Source: Phycisphaerales bacterium UBA7800
Lineage (GTDB): Bacteria > Planctomycetota > Phycisphaerae > Phycisphaerales > Phycisphaeraceae
Direction: 5' to 3'
Assembly: GCA_002480565.1 (NCBI GenBank)
Contig: DLCK01000022.1
Span: 1 to 41,670 of the forward strand
DNA: 41,670 nucleotides
This document shows, piece by piece, positions 16,690 to 24,080 of this stretch. The translations under genes and the position numbers were made by a program. Under the pieces are notes generated by a model. The model ran no database searches and had not been told where the DNA came from. It saw nothing but the letters and a program-made list of their open reading frames with translations. The first letter of the stretch is position 1, and every line of letters begins with the position of its first letter.

Positions 16690-16787
16690 AGAGATACCTC
16701 CTGCTGACTTGTCGTAACAAATCAGCTTGTCAATTAATATTAATACTTTTAAAAATGCCTGTTGTCAGGTCACTATGTGTTATCAGT

Positions 16788-17870
16788 TCACTTATTCGGT
16801 GCCGGTGCCGTCGATTCACCTATAAACAAATCAACATCAACACTGTTTATATAAAGTGGTTTTTGATCGTCATTATCGGGCGAAAGAATCCAATCAAGCC
16901 CTTGCTCAAGCAGTGGTGTCCGAGGTCCGGGGCGAACTGTGGTTATTGATGGCACAGACATCTGAGCCACATCTAATTCACCGTAGCCAACGACTGATAT
17001 ATCACGTCCCACGATGAGTCCAACTTCGTGACACGCACGCTGAAAGCCCACCGCCATACTGGAGGTCGCACAGACCACGGATGTCATTTGCGCCAACTTC
17101 CCATTGGCATGCAAATCCATAGCCAGATCATATGCACTTAAAGCGCTACTTTGCGGACGCTTGGGAAGCTGTTCAAAGAGTTCGCCTTGTAACTGGTAGT
17201 GATTCACTGCTTGTTGCCAATAGTGAATACGATTACACAATACTGTGTCACGGTCAGAAGCACATAGAAAATCCACACGCTTATGTCCCAAACTTTTAAG
17301 GTGATCGACTGCTTTACTGACAAAATGTGCTGGCGCAGTTTCGATACTTGGAATCCCCATTGCAGTCATATCAAACCACAATGAAACCACGCGATGACGA
17401 TTTTGAATCAATCTATCTCGTAGCAGCGGTGACAATTCATATCTGTAAACGATGACCAGTCCATCAAGCTCCGCATCCAGTGCTTCAAAAACGCGTGGAT
17501 CGGTTTCATGACTGTAACTAATCAAACGCAACGTCCCATTTTTTGCCTTAACTACCGCATCCAGATCGTTGAGCCATGCACTCATGGAAACTTCTGGAAT
17601 CGTATCCACCAGTAAACCAATTTGTGGCCCACGTTTTTGAGACTCTTGTGAAGCACATGGCATCAAACGCCCCTTGGGAGTCCGTGCCAAAAGTCCGTCC
17701 TTGAGCAATTGCTTGGTCGCTTTGCGAACGGTCAGATAACTGACGCCCAATTCAATGGCCAAGGCACGCTCGCCGGGTAGCTGACCATGTAAATAAGCCC
17801 CCTGGCTAATGCGCTCAGCTAACAGCTCAGTAATGGACTCATGCTTGGTTGGAGTTGAAAAACTACTCAA
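16788..17870 (-). CDS. GntR-type repressor with LacI-like sugar-binding domain
   Basis: 360-residue transcription regulator. The TTG start at 17870 follows GGGAG by 6 bases. Residues about 10-70 are a GntR winged helix (LPGERALAIELGVSYLTVRKATKQLLKDGLLARTPKGR). Residues about 82-350 are a periplasmic-binding-protein-like effector domain (PQIGLLVDTIPE, LDGLVIVYR, HLKSLGHKRVDFLC, ISVVGYGELD, PSITTVRPGP), the arrangement known from AraR. It probably releases DNA when a sugar binds. Its own promoter (17911-17939) is overlapped downstream by the dyad GTATAGC...GCTATAC, so it is likely autoregulated. It leads the transcription unit holding a prepilin-type protein and two beta-helix enzymes, its probable targets. 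Confidence 0.85.
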   Translation of the reverse strand: MSSFSTPTKHESITELLAERISQGAYLHGQLPGERALAIELGVSYLTVRKATKQLLKDGLLARTPKGRLMPCASQESQKRGPQIGLLVDTIPEVSMSAWLNDLDAVVKAKNGTLRLISYSHETDPRVFEALDAELDGLVIVYRYELSPLLRDRLIQNRHRVVSLWFDMTAMGIPSIETAPAHFVSKAVDHLKSLGHKRVDFLCASDRDTVLCNRIHYWQQAVNHYQLQGELFEQLPKRPQSSALSAYDLAMDLHANGKLAQMTSVVCATSSMAVGFQRACHEVGLIVGRDISVVGYGELDVAQMSVPSITTVRPGPRTPLLEQGLDWILSPDNDDQKPLYINSVDVDLFIGESTAPAPNK

Positions 17871-17876
17871 AATTAT

Positions 17877-17926
17877 CTCCCAAACCGTTGTATAGCGTTG
17901 ATGCTATACCACTATAGCCTTGGGAG
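17877..17926. promoter_or_regulatory. Nested dyads upstream of the GntR-type regulator
   Basis: The inner dyad GTATAGCgttgatGCTATAC (17890-17909) has perfect 7-base arms. An outer pair, CTCCCAA (17877-17883) and TTGGGAG (17920-17926), is nearly concentric with it; its left arm overlaps the ribosome binding site of the gene on the minus strand. Another CTATAGC lies at 17912-17918, over the -10 box. The inner dyad covers the predicted transcription start, so binding would block transcription. The outer arms could also pair in the mRNA only in part, because the right arm is upstream of the start site. The site is a good candidate operator for the adjacent regulator itself. Confidence 0.6.
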
Positions 17927-17939
17927 TATATCAAATCAA
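17911..17939 (-). promoter_or_regulatory. Promoter of the GntR-type regulator gene
   Basis: On the minus strand TTGATT (complement of 17934-17939), a 17-base spacer and TATAGT (complement of 17911-17916) give a good sigma70-like promoter. Transcription would begin near 17904, inside the dyad at 17890-17909. The ribosome binding site and TTG start lie about 25-35 bases further on. Confidence 0.6.
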
Positions 17940-18061
17940 TGAAGAAGGATAAATATTTTTCAACAGGAAAGCCATCACACCACCGAGTGCTTCTCATTTC
18001 ATTTATTTTCAATTGTTTATAATCTCAAGACATGCTTGCCAGCACGCAGACACGACGGTGC

Positions 18062-20323
18062 TCAATCTGCAGAATCCGTCAAAATTTCAAAATAAGGTGT
18101 TATGTTTTCACCAAGCTTGGCCTGGTCGATGGTCACTGACAACGGCCCATGGGATTGCTGAGAAGTCTCACACCTCACGGATCGTGAGCCATTGGCTCGT
18201 AATGCCCAAACCTGAATGTTGCCTTTTGGAGCCTGCTTGAAAACCAGTTTGACTTTGGCCGCTTCGATTAGCGCAGGCAGTTTCCCAAAGCTTAAAACCT
18301 GCTTGCCATCTTCGGAAAATGTCGCGTCAGTTGCAGAACTGTTTGAGGCAACAAGCAAAAGCATTCGTTGTGATTGAGCAATGGACTGACCATCCAATGA
18401 TGCTAGTAGACAAGCCACGGCAACACCTTCATTGGTCATTGTCACATGATCCAAAGAAGCCACAACGCCAGGCTCTGCAAGTGTCGCCCCCTGACAGGTT
18501 GGCGTGTTGACACTCAAGAATTTACGCTTGGCATCAATGGTTAATTCTTCGGTATCGCTTTGATAGATCCCTTTAGAAACATCGGTTTTATTCGTATGAC
18601 CAAGAACCCCACGCTGCCTAAGCAAGGCAATTGCCTGACCGGTGGCTGCAGTGTTCTGTTCGGTATCATTGGCAACTTCTGCTCCAGGAAGCGTGATCAC
18701 TGTGGCACCACGCTGAGGCTCGAGGATTAAATCGGTTGATACTTTCGCACGATCTGTATCAGGAAGTTGAATCCCAAGTTGACTGACCAAAGCCAGCTTG
18801 GTGATTTCGCTGGGAAGGGTTCGCCCCCACCCCAGTTTGCCGACAATATTTTCATCGAGCTTGATACCAACGACACCTTTGGCTGGCTTTACAACATTGG
18901 GGGCAAAGAGCAACGTAGCCATACGTTCTGCAGCTTTAAGCGATGGGTCACGGGCAACACGAAAAAAACGCGGAGGCTGTTTAGATGATAGTTCCACTGG
19001 TAGTGCATGCTGCATAATCATCTGCCAATTCTGCAATGCCCCATACGCTCCCATCACCAAGCCTGCTTCATGACGATACGGATTAAAATAGGGATTGCCC
19101 CATTCGGACACACCAAAAGGAGCACCAAGTTGGCGCGTCCCTGAAAGTCGATATGCCATAGCAGCTGAACTTCCCACCAGACTGTTGTTATGCAACAAAG
19201 CTTTAACACCCCAACCTTTGGGATGATCGTGATAAGCATGCATGTCGATCATAGGCAATACAGAGCGGGTCACACCACATTGCACGGACATCCCGTTATT
19301 GTAATCAATCACTGGGCATCGTATGCCAAGGTTTTTCAGATAAGTATTCATCCATGCATAGGTTTTCTGCTCAGTATCGACAATGTATCTTTGATAGTCA
19401 TTATCCATCAACAGGGGTAGCTGCTTACTATTAATACTCACGTCTGAGAAATCAGAAATACCTTCCCCAGCATCTGCCCATGCAATTTTAAGTTCTCCAA
19501 CAGTGCGATATCGCTCCTTGAGCCACTGTGCAAAGTGATTAGAGATACCTTTGATATATACTTTATTCTTCTCCTTGTTATTCAAGGCCAGATTCATTTG
19601 AAAGCCGATTCCAGGTTCATTGCGAGCTGCGATGTATAGAACTTGTGGCTCGTCTTTGAGTGCCACTTTTGTATGCGGATTGATGTGATTCAATAGTATT
19701 CTTGCACCCTGTTTCCAATGTTGCTGATACTCTGAATCGTAATACATCTGCAGCTTATTCATGGTTTTCCTGTGGGGATTGTTAAATGGATGATCAATTG
19801 ATTTGTACATCGTGGAGGCCGACACGACATCAAGGATCAAATAAATCCCACGTTTTTTAAGCTCAAATGTAAACAGATCGAACAAAGCAATGCGTTTGGG
19901 GTTAAAAACAAAATCGGCTGGCGCATCAATCATCAAATACAGATCAAGCCAATGCGGGCGTACAGCCATGTATCCGGCACGCTGAATTTCTTCTGCAAAC
20001 GCAATAACCTGTGCATCATCTTGAGGTTCAAATTCAAACATTGGTAAAGCACAACTCATCACACGGATGGCTTTGTCTGGTTGCTCTGAAAATACAAGCA
20101 TCCCTTGTGTATTGATAATGGCTCTGCCGTATTGCCCCGCAATTCCCGTGGGTATGAGATGTGAAAAGTCCAACGCACTACCAGGCTGAACCAACACATC
20201 GGATTGGTCATATGCCAACCAGTTTTCCCCATCAGCCTGGCGAACGACTGGCTGAGCAGAAAGCCGATCGGACATCAACCCCAAACTCACAAAACAAGAC
20301 AATAGCAACAGGCAATAACGCAT
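18062..20323 (-). CDS. Large secreted clan GH-A glycosidase, family unassigned
   Basis: 753 residues with a signal peptide (hydrophobic core 3-17, cleavage near LSAQ at 21-24) and GAGGT 7 bases before the ATG. Residues about 85-430 form a TIM barrel of clan GH-A type: MAVRPHWLDLYLM, GIYLILDVVSA, the acid/base pair N235-E236 in IAARNEPGIGF, IDMHAYHDHPKGWG, and nucleophile candidate E407 in FGVSEWGNPYFN. The remaining 320 residues are beta-rich without a module I recognise. It is longer than a typical GH5 enzyme and closer in layout to GH42/GH5 relatives found in Planctomycetes and Verrucomicrobia. It is the last gene of the second regulator - pseudopilin - enzyme module, 71 bases behind the pseudopilin gene. 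Confidence 0.7.
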   Translation of the reverse strand: MRYCLLLLSCFVSLGLMSDRLSAQPVVRQADGENWLAYDQSDVLVQPGSALDFSHLIPTGIAGQYGRAIINTQGMLVFSEQPDKAIRVMSCALPMFEFEPQDDAQVIAFAEEIQRAGYMAVRPHWLDLYLMIDAPADFVFNPKRIALFDLFTFELKKRGIYLILDVVSASTMYKSIDHPFNNPHRKTMNKLQMYYDSEYQQHWKQGARILLNHINPHTKVALKDEPQVLYIAARNEPGIGFQMNLALNNKEKNKVYIKGISNHFAQWLKERYRTVGELKIAWADAGEGISDFSDVSINSKQLPLLMDNDYQRYIVDTEQKTYAWMNTYLKNLGIRCPVIDYNNGMSVQCGVTRSVLPMIDMHAYHDHPKGWGVKALLHNNSLVGSSAAMAYRLSGTRQLGAPFGVSEWGNPYFNPYRHEAGLVMGAYGALQNWQMIMQHALPVELSSKQPPRFFRVARDPSLKAAERMATLLFAPNVVKPAKGVVGIKLDENIVGKLGWGRTLPSEITKLALVSQLGIQLPDTDRAKVSTDLILEPQRGATVITLPGAEVANDTEQNTAATGQAIALLRQRGVLGHTNKTDVSKGIYQSDTEELTIDAKRKFLSVNTPTCQGATLAEPGVVASLDHVTMTNEGVAVACLLASLDGQSIAQSQRMLLLVASNSSATDATFSEDGKQVLSFGKLPALIEAAKVKLVFKQAPKGNIQVWALRANGSRSVRCETSQQSHGPLSVTIDQAKLGENITPYFEILTDSAD

Positions 20324-20394
20324 GCATTAACCTCTATGGATATTCAAAACATTATTTCAGAATCAAGGAAAAATGATCCTGATTGATATTAAAA

Positions 20395-21147
20395 TTAGTT
20401 AGTAGTTGGCCAAATACCTTTATCAAAGGCAATGGAGATATGACCGGGTATTCGATAGTCGTCGATATTATTAAATTTAGCGGAAAAATCGCCATACAGC
20501 ACATTCACACCATTAGGATGAACATATGTATCAGCGTTAGTATTCACTGCATCCACCGCAATGGCGGCAATTCCAGGCGTATCAGCAAGCCGGCGGTAGC
20601 GACTCTTGTAATACCGAACATCACTTCCCAACCTTGTATAGGTAGAGGTACTTAAGTACCAGTAATCGCCCCAGAATTTTGCATCACCGCTTGTGCTGGC
20701 CTGACCATAGAAATTATCCACGGGGCAGCTGAACACGGGATTGCGATTGTCATTGATAATGATACCTGTGCCTTTATCATTGCCAATATATCCAGCAGCC
20801 TGAAGACATCCAAGATTACTCGCACGTGCCGGCCCGGGACTCGTGCCGTATCGCCATAAATAGCGACCGTCTCGATTCACAGAAGTGGTATCCAAATAAC
20901 GTGGGTATGGCCCCCAGTCTTTGTAGTCACCTGAGTAGCCAACGATAGCCGTTCCGATTTGCTTAAGCTGCGTCAAGCATTTGACCGTTTGGGCCTGCTC
21001 TCTGGCTGCACGTAACGCTGGTAGTAGTATTGCTATGAGTAACGCAACAATCGAAATAACAACCAACAACTCAATTAACGTAAAAGCCTTCAGGAAAGGG
21101 TTAATCTGAGTTTTTACTTGCTTGACACTTGTTAAGTTCGTGGACAT
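20395..21147 (-). CDS. Prepilin-type secreted protein (module 2)
   Basis: 250 residues. The prepilin signal lies at residues 21-36: FLKA|FTLIELLVVISIVALL, cleavage between A21 and F22 and the conserved glutamate E26 at +5. A 20-residue positively charged leader precedes it, longer than in the copy at 16036. The hydrophobic helix continues to about residue 45 and is followed by AREQAQTVKCLTQLKQIGTA, the usual start of the amphipathic spine. The C-terminus carries HPNGVNVLYGDFSAKF, the H-x9-D-type ending of this family. The ribosome binding site is weak, and the gene lies only 36 bases behind the LacI regulator, so it is likely read from the same mRNA. Confidence 0.85.
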   Translation of the reverse strand: MSTNLTSVKQVKTQINPFLKAFTLIELLVVISIVALLIAILLPALRAAREQAQTVKCLTQLKQIGTAIVGYSGDYKDWGPYPRYLDTTSVNRDGRYLWRYGTSPGPARASNLGCLQAAGYIGNDKGTGIIINDNRNPVFSCPVDNFYGQASTSGDAKFWGDYWYLSTSTYTRLGSDVRYYKSRYRRLADTPGIAAIAVDAVNTNADTYVHPNGVNVLYGDFSAKFNNIDDYRIPGHISIAFDKGIWPTTN

Positions 21148-21183
21148 TTAAGACATCATTTCTAATCGAAATCAAGTTACTAT

Positions 21184-22239
21184 TCACCTGACACATTCAC
21201 CGCATGAGCCACGAATAACCAATGTTGTTGGTACGGGCGAAATCAACGGATTGAGTTTTGTTTTTTTATCAAGATGATCAATTAAGGTATCAGCAGCTAA
21301 CTGCCCTAATGTGTCACAGTGATGGTCAATGGCAGTGATGGCGGGAAAACCGTACTCAAAATTTGGATGATCGATACCACTGATCAAACTAATATCATCC
21401 GGACATTGCATGCCGTGCATTTGAAGCTTTTGCATAAACGGGAGGATCATACTTCCGCCAAGTATCATGGCGGTTTCTCTTGATTGGGTTTCTTGTTGAT
21501 GCCACTGATCAAAGACACATATGCCGTCAGCTTCATTGGCGTTGTCTACGAGTCGGTCTTTTAATTGACAGTGATTAAGCAGGGTATCTTGTTTAATTAG
21601 CTTGGTAAGTTGTGCCCATATACGATCCGAACCAGAGTCATTTTTCAGGCGGCACCAACTGATCCGACGGTGTCCGAGTTTGGCCAAATGTGTGACTGCC
21701 TGATGTAATCCTTTGGCAAAGTCATGAATCACGCTGGGTACCAAACCTTCATGCTCAAAGGCATCGCCAATACTCACGCAAGGAATACCAAATTCGGTTA
21801 AACGAATGACGGCTGCTTTGCAGACATGGCCTGTGAGTATCAAACCATCAACTGAGCGTTTCCCAACCTGATCAGGCAAGACAACTTTGTCGATATGGGT
21901 GAAGTTGTACCGGTTGACACTAAGGCCAAACCCACGTTCCCGGGCGACCTGTTCAGCGCCTGCAAGTTGCTGAGCAAAGTAATGATTGGCCAGACCGTCT
22001 CCGACCTCATCGGAGAGTAAAAAGCCGATGTAGCCGGTCTTGTTTGTTGCCAGTGCACGTGCTGCAGCATTGGGTTGGTAATTAACTTCCCGTGCTGCTT
22101 CCTGAACACGTTGACGCGTCTGTTCACTGATGGACCATCCGGAATTTTTGATATTTCGCAAGACATAGGAGACGGTGGTTACACCGACGCCTGCTTTTTT
22201 GGCGACATCTGCCATGGTGGCATGCTGTTTTCTTGCCAT
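21184..22239 (-). CDS. LacI-family transcriptional repressor
   Basis: 351 residues with AGGAG 6 bases before the ATG. Residues about 8-60 are the LacI helix-turn-helix and hinge (TMADVAKKAGVGVTTVSYVLRN, then NYQPNAAARALATNKT). Residues about 67-345 form the sugar-binding core (GYIGFLLSDEVGDG, VDGLILTGH, HLAKLGHRRISWC, PDDISLISGIDHPNFE, ITAIDHHCDTLGQLAADTLIDHL). Two copies of an AGTGWANCGCTTCACT-type operator overlap its promoter, with the CG centre typical of LacI-family sites, so it most likely represses itself and the pseudopilin and glycosidase genes behind it. The inducer would be a sugar released by that enzyme. Confidence 0.9.
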   Translation of the reverse strand: MARKQHATMADVAKKAGVGVTTVSYVLRNIKNSGWSISEQTRQRVQEAAREVNYQPNAAARALATNKTGYIGFLLSDEVGDGLANHYFAQQLAGAEQVARERGFGLSVNRYNFTHIDKVVLPDQVGKRSVDGLILTGHVCKAAVIRLTEFGIPCVSIGDAFEHEGLVPSVIHDFAKGLHQAVTHLAKLGHRRISWCRLKNDSGSDRIWAQLTKLIKQDTLLNHCQLKDRLVDNANEADGICVFDQWHQQETQSRETAMILGGSMILPFMQKLQMHGMQCPDDISLISGIDHPNFEYGFPAITAIDHHCDTLGQLAADTLIDHLDKKTKLNPLISPVPTTLVIRGSCGECVR

Positions 22240-22258
22240 CTTGTTCTCCTGAAACCAC

Positions 22259-22274
22259 AGTGAATCGCTTCACT
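22259..22274. promoter_or_regulatory. LacI-type operator O1
   Basis: AGTGAATCGCTTCACT: AGTGAA and TTCACT are perfect inverted arms around TCGC. This fits the general TGAAnCGnTTCA pattern of LacI-family operators. It lies about 20 bases before the lacI-type start codon and just downstream of the predicted transcription start. Confidence 0.7.
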
Positions 22275-22281
22275 ACGCTTT

Positions 22282-22297
22282 AGTGTAGCGCTTCACT
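22282..22297. promoter_or_regulatory. LacI-type operator O2
   Basis: AGTGTAGCGCTTCACT matches O1 at 14 of 16 positions and is in the same orientation. Start-to-start distance to O1 is 23 bases, about two helical turns, so repressor dimers could bind side by side. It covers the predicted -10 element and most of the spacer. Confidence 0.7.
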
Positions 22298-22309
22298 TAG
22301 CTAAATCAA
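22282..22309 (-). promoter_or_regulatory. Promoter of the LacI-type regulator gene
   Basis: On the minus strand TTGATT (complement of 22304-22309), a 16-base spacer and TACACT (complement of 22282-22287). The -10 hexamer is the same as in the promoter at 3110-3137 and the -35 the same as in the promoter at 17911-17939. Operator O2 lies on it and O1 just behind it. Confidence 0.55.
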
Positions 22310-22584
22310 GCCATTCTTGCAAAGATTTTCAACTCAGTCTTTGGCTCATGAACAGAGCATTGCATGAGAGATGCCTGGAGCACTTCACATTCAAGTGCTC
22401 CATGTCAAATTTAAGCCGTTTAAGGTATACGTCCAACAGGCTGCTGCTAGCTAGATGTTATCCGTCAAATATCGCGTTGACGCGCAAACAGGTATGTATG
22501 TGGCTATTGCAAACAAGATCAACAGCCATGAGTTCACTGCTCGCGCGACGAAACACATGAAGGTCGATGCTGCTGGTGATTGGT
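22298..22584. other. Intergenic region with a perfect 10-bp hairpin
   Basis: Nearly 290 bases between the LacI promoter and the end of the next minus-strand gene. TGGAGCACTT (22376-22385), a 7-base loop and AAGTGCTCCA (22393-22402) form a perfect hairpin. No run of T follows on either strand. It may end transcription of the gene at 22585 by another route or be an isolated repeat. Short open frames here on the plus strand lack ribosome binding sites. Confidence 0.4.
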
Positions 22585-23268
22585 TTAACCTGCGAGTGCT
22601 TCTGCAGTCAGTTTGTTGGTTAGTTCAAAACTATCATTGAGAAAATCCTGATACTGTTCTGGTTTGAGGCGTTTGCCAGAACTGTGAATGATCAGCCAAC
22701 CCCCTCCTGCCTGAACACGCCAGTCATTTCGAATCAGACCGTTTTCGATACTTGTCAGAAGCGTTGAGGTAAAAAGTTTGCGGACCGCATTCTCGTCTTT
22801 GCCCGTGAGTCGATAACGTTTGGAAAAATCGGGATGGGAATCGAAGTCGATATCCTGCATACCGAACTTTTCTGCAATGCGTGTCAAAAAGTTTTCATTC
22901 TCCAAGGCAAAGTCCGGCAGTTCAAGTCCGGGGACGTGGTAGGCCGCGAGGGTCATGGTATACGTGGTTGAGTTTTTGCCACTTCCGGTGGTGTATTGAT
23001 AGTCGGTGAGAATCAGGTCGACATCCGCGATCTTCCCGGTCATAAAATTCTTGGCATAGCGACTGCGTCCACGGTCAAAAATGGCAGCCTCACGACATGG
23101 GATGGCCGATGTACCGGAGAGCTTTTTTTCGTAGGTGAATCCCATCTGCGTTGCAAACTGCAATATCGCTTCAGCCCGTTTCTTGTCTGCACGAATGCTC
23201 AGGACAATCGCCAAAACAATAAAGCCTAAAAATAAAGTAACAATACCGCCGAAGATGAGGCCTTCCAT
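22585..23268 (-). CDS. Membrane-anchored protein of unknown function, tandem copy 2
   Basis: 227 residues, AAGGA before the ATG. A single N-terminal membrane span at about 3-25 (FGGIVTLFLGFIVLAIVLSI) is followed by a soluble domain. The soluble part shares an ordered set of motifs with the upstream gene: G(F/Y)xYxKK, a G(R/H)xRxAxNxxxG segment, DYxY, TLAAY, P.F...EN.FL, HPDFSKxxxL.G.(D/N)E.AVR and a late W-LII strand. The pattern recalls the DUF3137 type of uncharacterised bacterial proteins, but this is from memory. It starts 16 bases after its paralogue, so the pair is probably one transcript. Confidence 0.7.
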   Translation of the reverse strand: MEGLIFGGIVTLFLGFIVLAIVLSIRADKKRAEAILQFATQMGFTYEKKLSGTSAIPCREAAIFDRGRSRYAKNFMTGKIADVDLILTDYQYTTGSGKNSTTYTMTLAAYHVPGLELPDFALENENFLTRIAEKFGMQDIDFDSHPDFSKRYRLTGKDENAVRKLFTSTLLTSIENGLIRNDWRVQAGGGWLIIHSSGKRLKPEQYQDFLNDSFELTNKLTAEALAG

Positions 23269-23284
23269 GATTTACTCTTCCTTA

Positions 23285-23986
23285 TTAAACATCTGCACAG
23301 CTCATTTCAAATGGTTTGGCAGAATGAAAAAATTTCTCTGCAACGATGAATGTATTATCAAAAAAAGTTTGCCACATTTCCGTCTTGACCAATTCTCGTT
23401 TTGTGTAGATCACGAGCCAACCTTCAGCCACATCCACATGCCAGTCCTGGTGAACCATACCGGCTTCAATCAATTGAATCAAAGCTGGCGTGAGCCATTG
23501 GCGAACGGCAACTTCATTTTCACTTTTCACCAGCCATGACTTCGAAAAATCGGGATGTTCATGAAAATGCACAACATTTTTTCGGATCACTTTATCAAAC
23601 AATTTGCCAAGAAAAAACTTGTGGTCCATGGTAAATGTCGGCGTACCAGTTTCAGGTAACTTGTAAGCTGCCAGAGTCAATTCCGTATCAGTTTCACCTA
23701 CGTCATACCTATAATCCATGAGCAAGACATCCAAGCCATCTCGATTTCCTTTAATCAAATTGGTGGCAATACGCGGATGGCCAATATGAAAAATACTAGC
23801 TGGATAACAGGCAAGATTATCACTGCCACTGTTTTTTTTGACATATTGATAGCCAAGTTGATCGGCAAAAGCTTTTAGTTCTCGAGACTTGATCTTGTAT
23901 TTGTCATGGGCTATATAGCCATAAATACCCAGAATTACAAAGAAAAATAGGATTATACCGAAAAAGACTGGAACGATAGGTGGCAT
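23285..23986 (-). CDS. Membrane-anchored protein of unknown function, tandem copy 1
   Basis: 233 residues from the ATG at 23986, which has GGGA 8 bases before it; a GTG at 24040 would add 18 hydrophobic residues and cannot be excluded. A membrane span lies at about 4-27 (VPVFFGIILFFFVILGIYGYI). The soluble domain matches the neighbouring paralogue along its whole length (LGYQYVKKNSG, HPRIATNLIKG, LLMDYRYD, ELTLAAYKLP, HPDFSKSWLVKSENEVAVRQW, GWLVIYT). Two diverged copies side by side indicate an old duplication. No enzymatic motif is visible. Confidence 0.65.
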   Translation of the reverse strand: MPPIVPVFFGIILFFFVILGIYGYIAHDKYKIKSRELKAFADQLGYQYVKKNSGSDNLACYPASIFHIGHPRIATNLIKGNRDGLDVLLMDYRYDVGETDTELTLAAYKLPETGTPTFTMDHKFFLGKLFDKVIRKNVVHFHEHPDFSKSWLVKSENEVAVRQWLTPALIQLIEAGMVHQDWHVDVAEGWLVIYTKRELVKTEMWQTFFDNTFIVAEKFFHSAKPFEMSCADV

Positions 23987-24046
23987 CACATATCCCAAGA
24001 AAACTATTAAAAAATAAGTCTCCGTCCAATCATATACCACCCCAAT

Positions 24047-24063
24047 CGGCTCGACACGAGCCG
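24047..24063 (-). terminator. GC-rich hairpin after transaldolase
   Basis: CGGCTCG-aca-CGAGCCG is a perfect 7-bp stem with a 3-base loop, 18 bases past the transaldolase stop codon on the minus strand. No T-run follows, so it is not a textbook intrinsic terminator. It may protect the 3' end or reduce read-through into the gene that follows. Confidence 0.4.
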
Positions 24064-24080
24064 GCTCGCAAAGGCATTAC

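Noticed and set aside
16736..16775. Possible terminator CCTG-acaa-CAGG with TTTTT after the GntR-type regulator
   Set aside because: The stem has only 4 pairs, too weak to claim; read-through into the pseudopilin gene is just as likely.
22348..22640. Two short plus-strand frames downstream of the LacI promoter
   Set aside because: No ribosome binding site, one runs antisense into a real gene, and the products are featureless.
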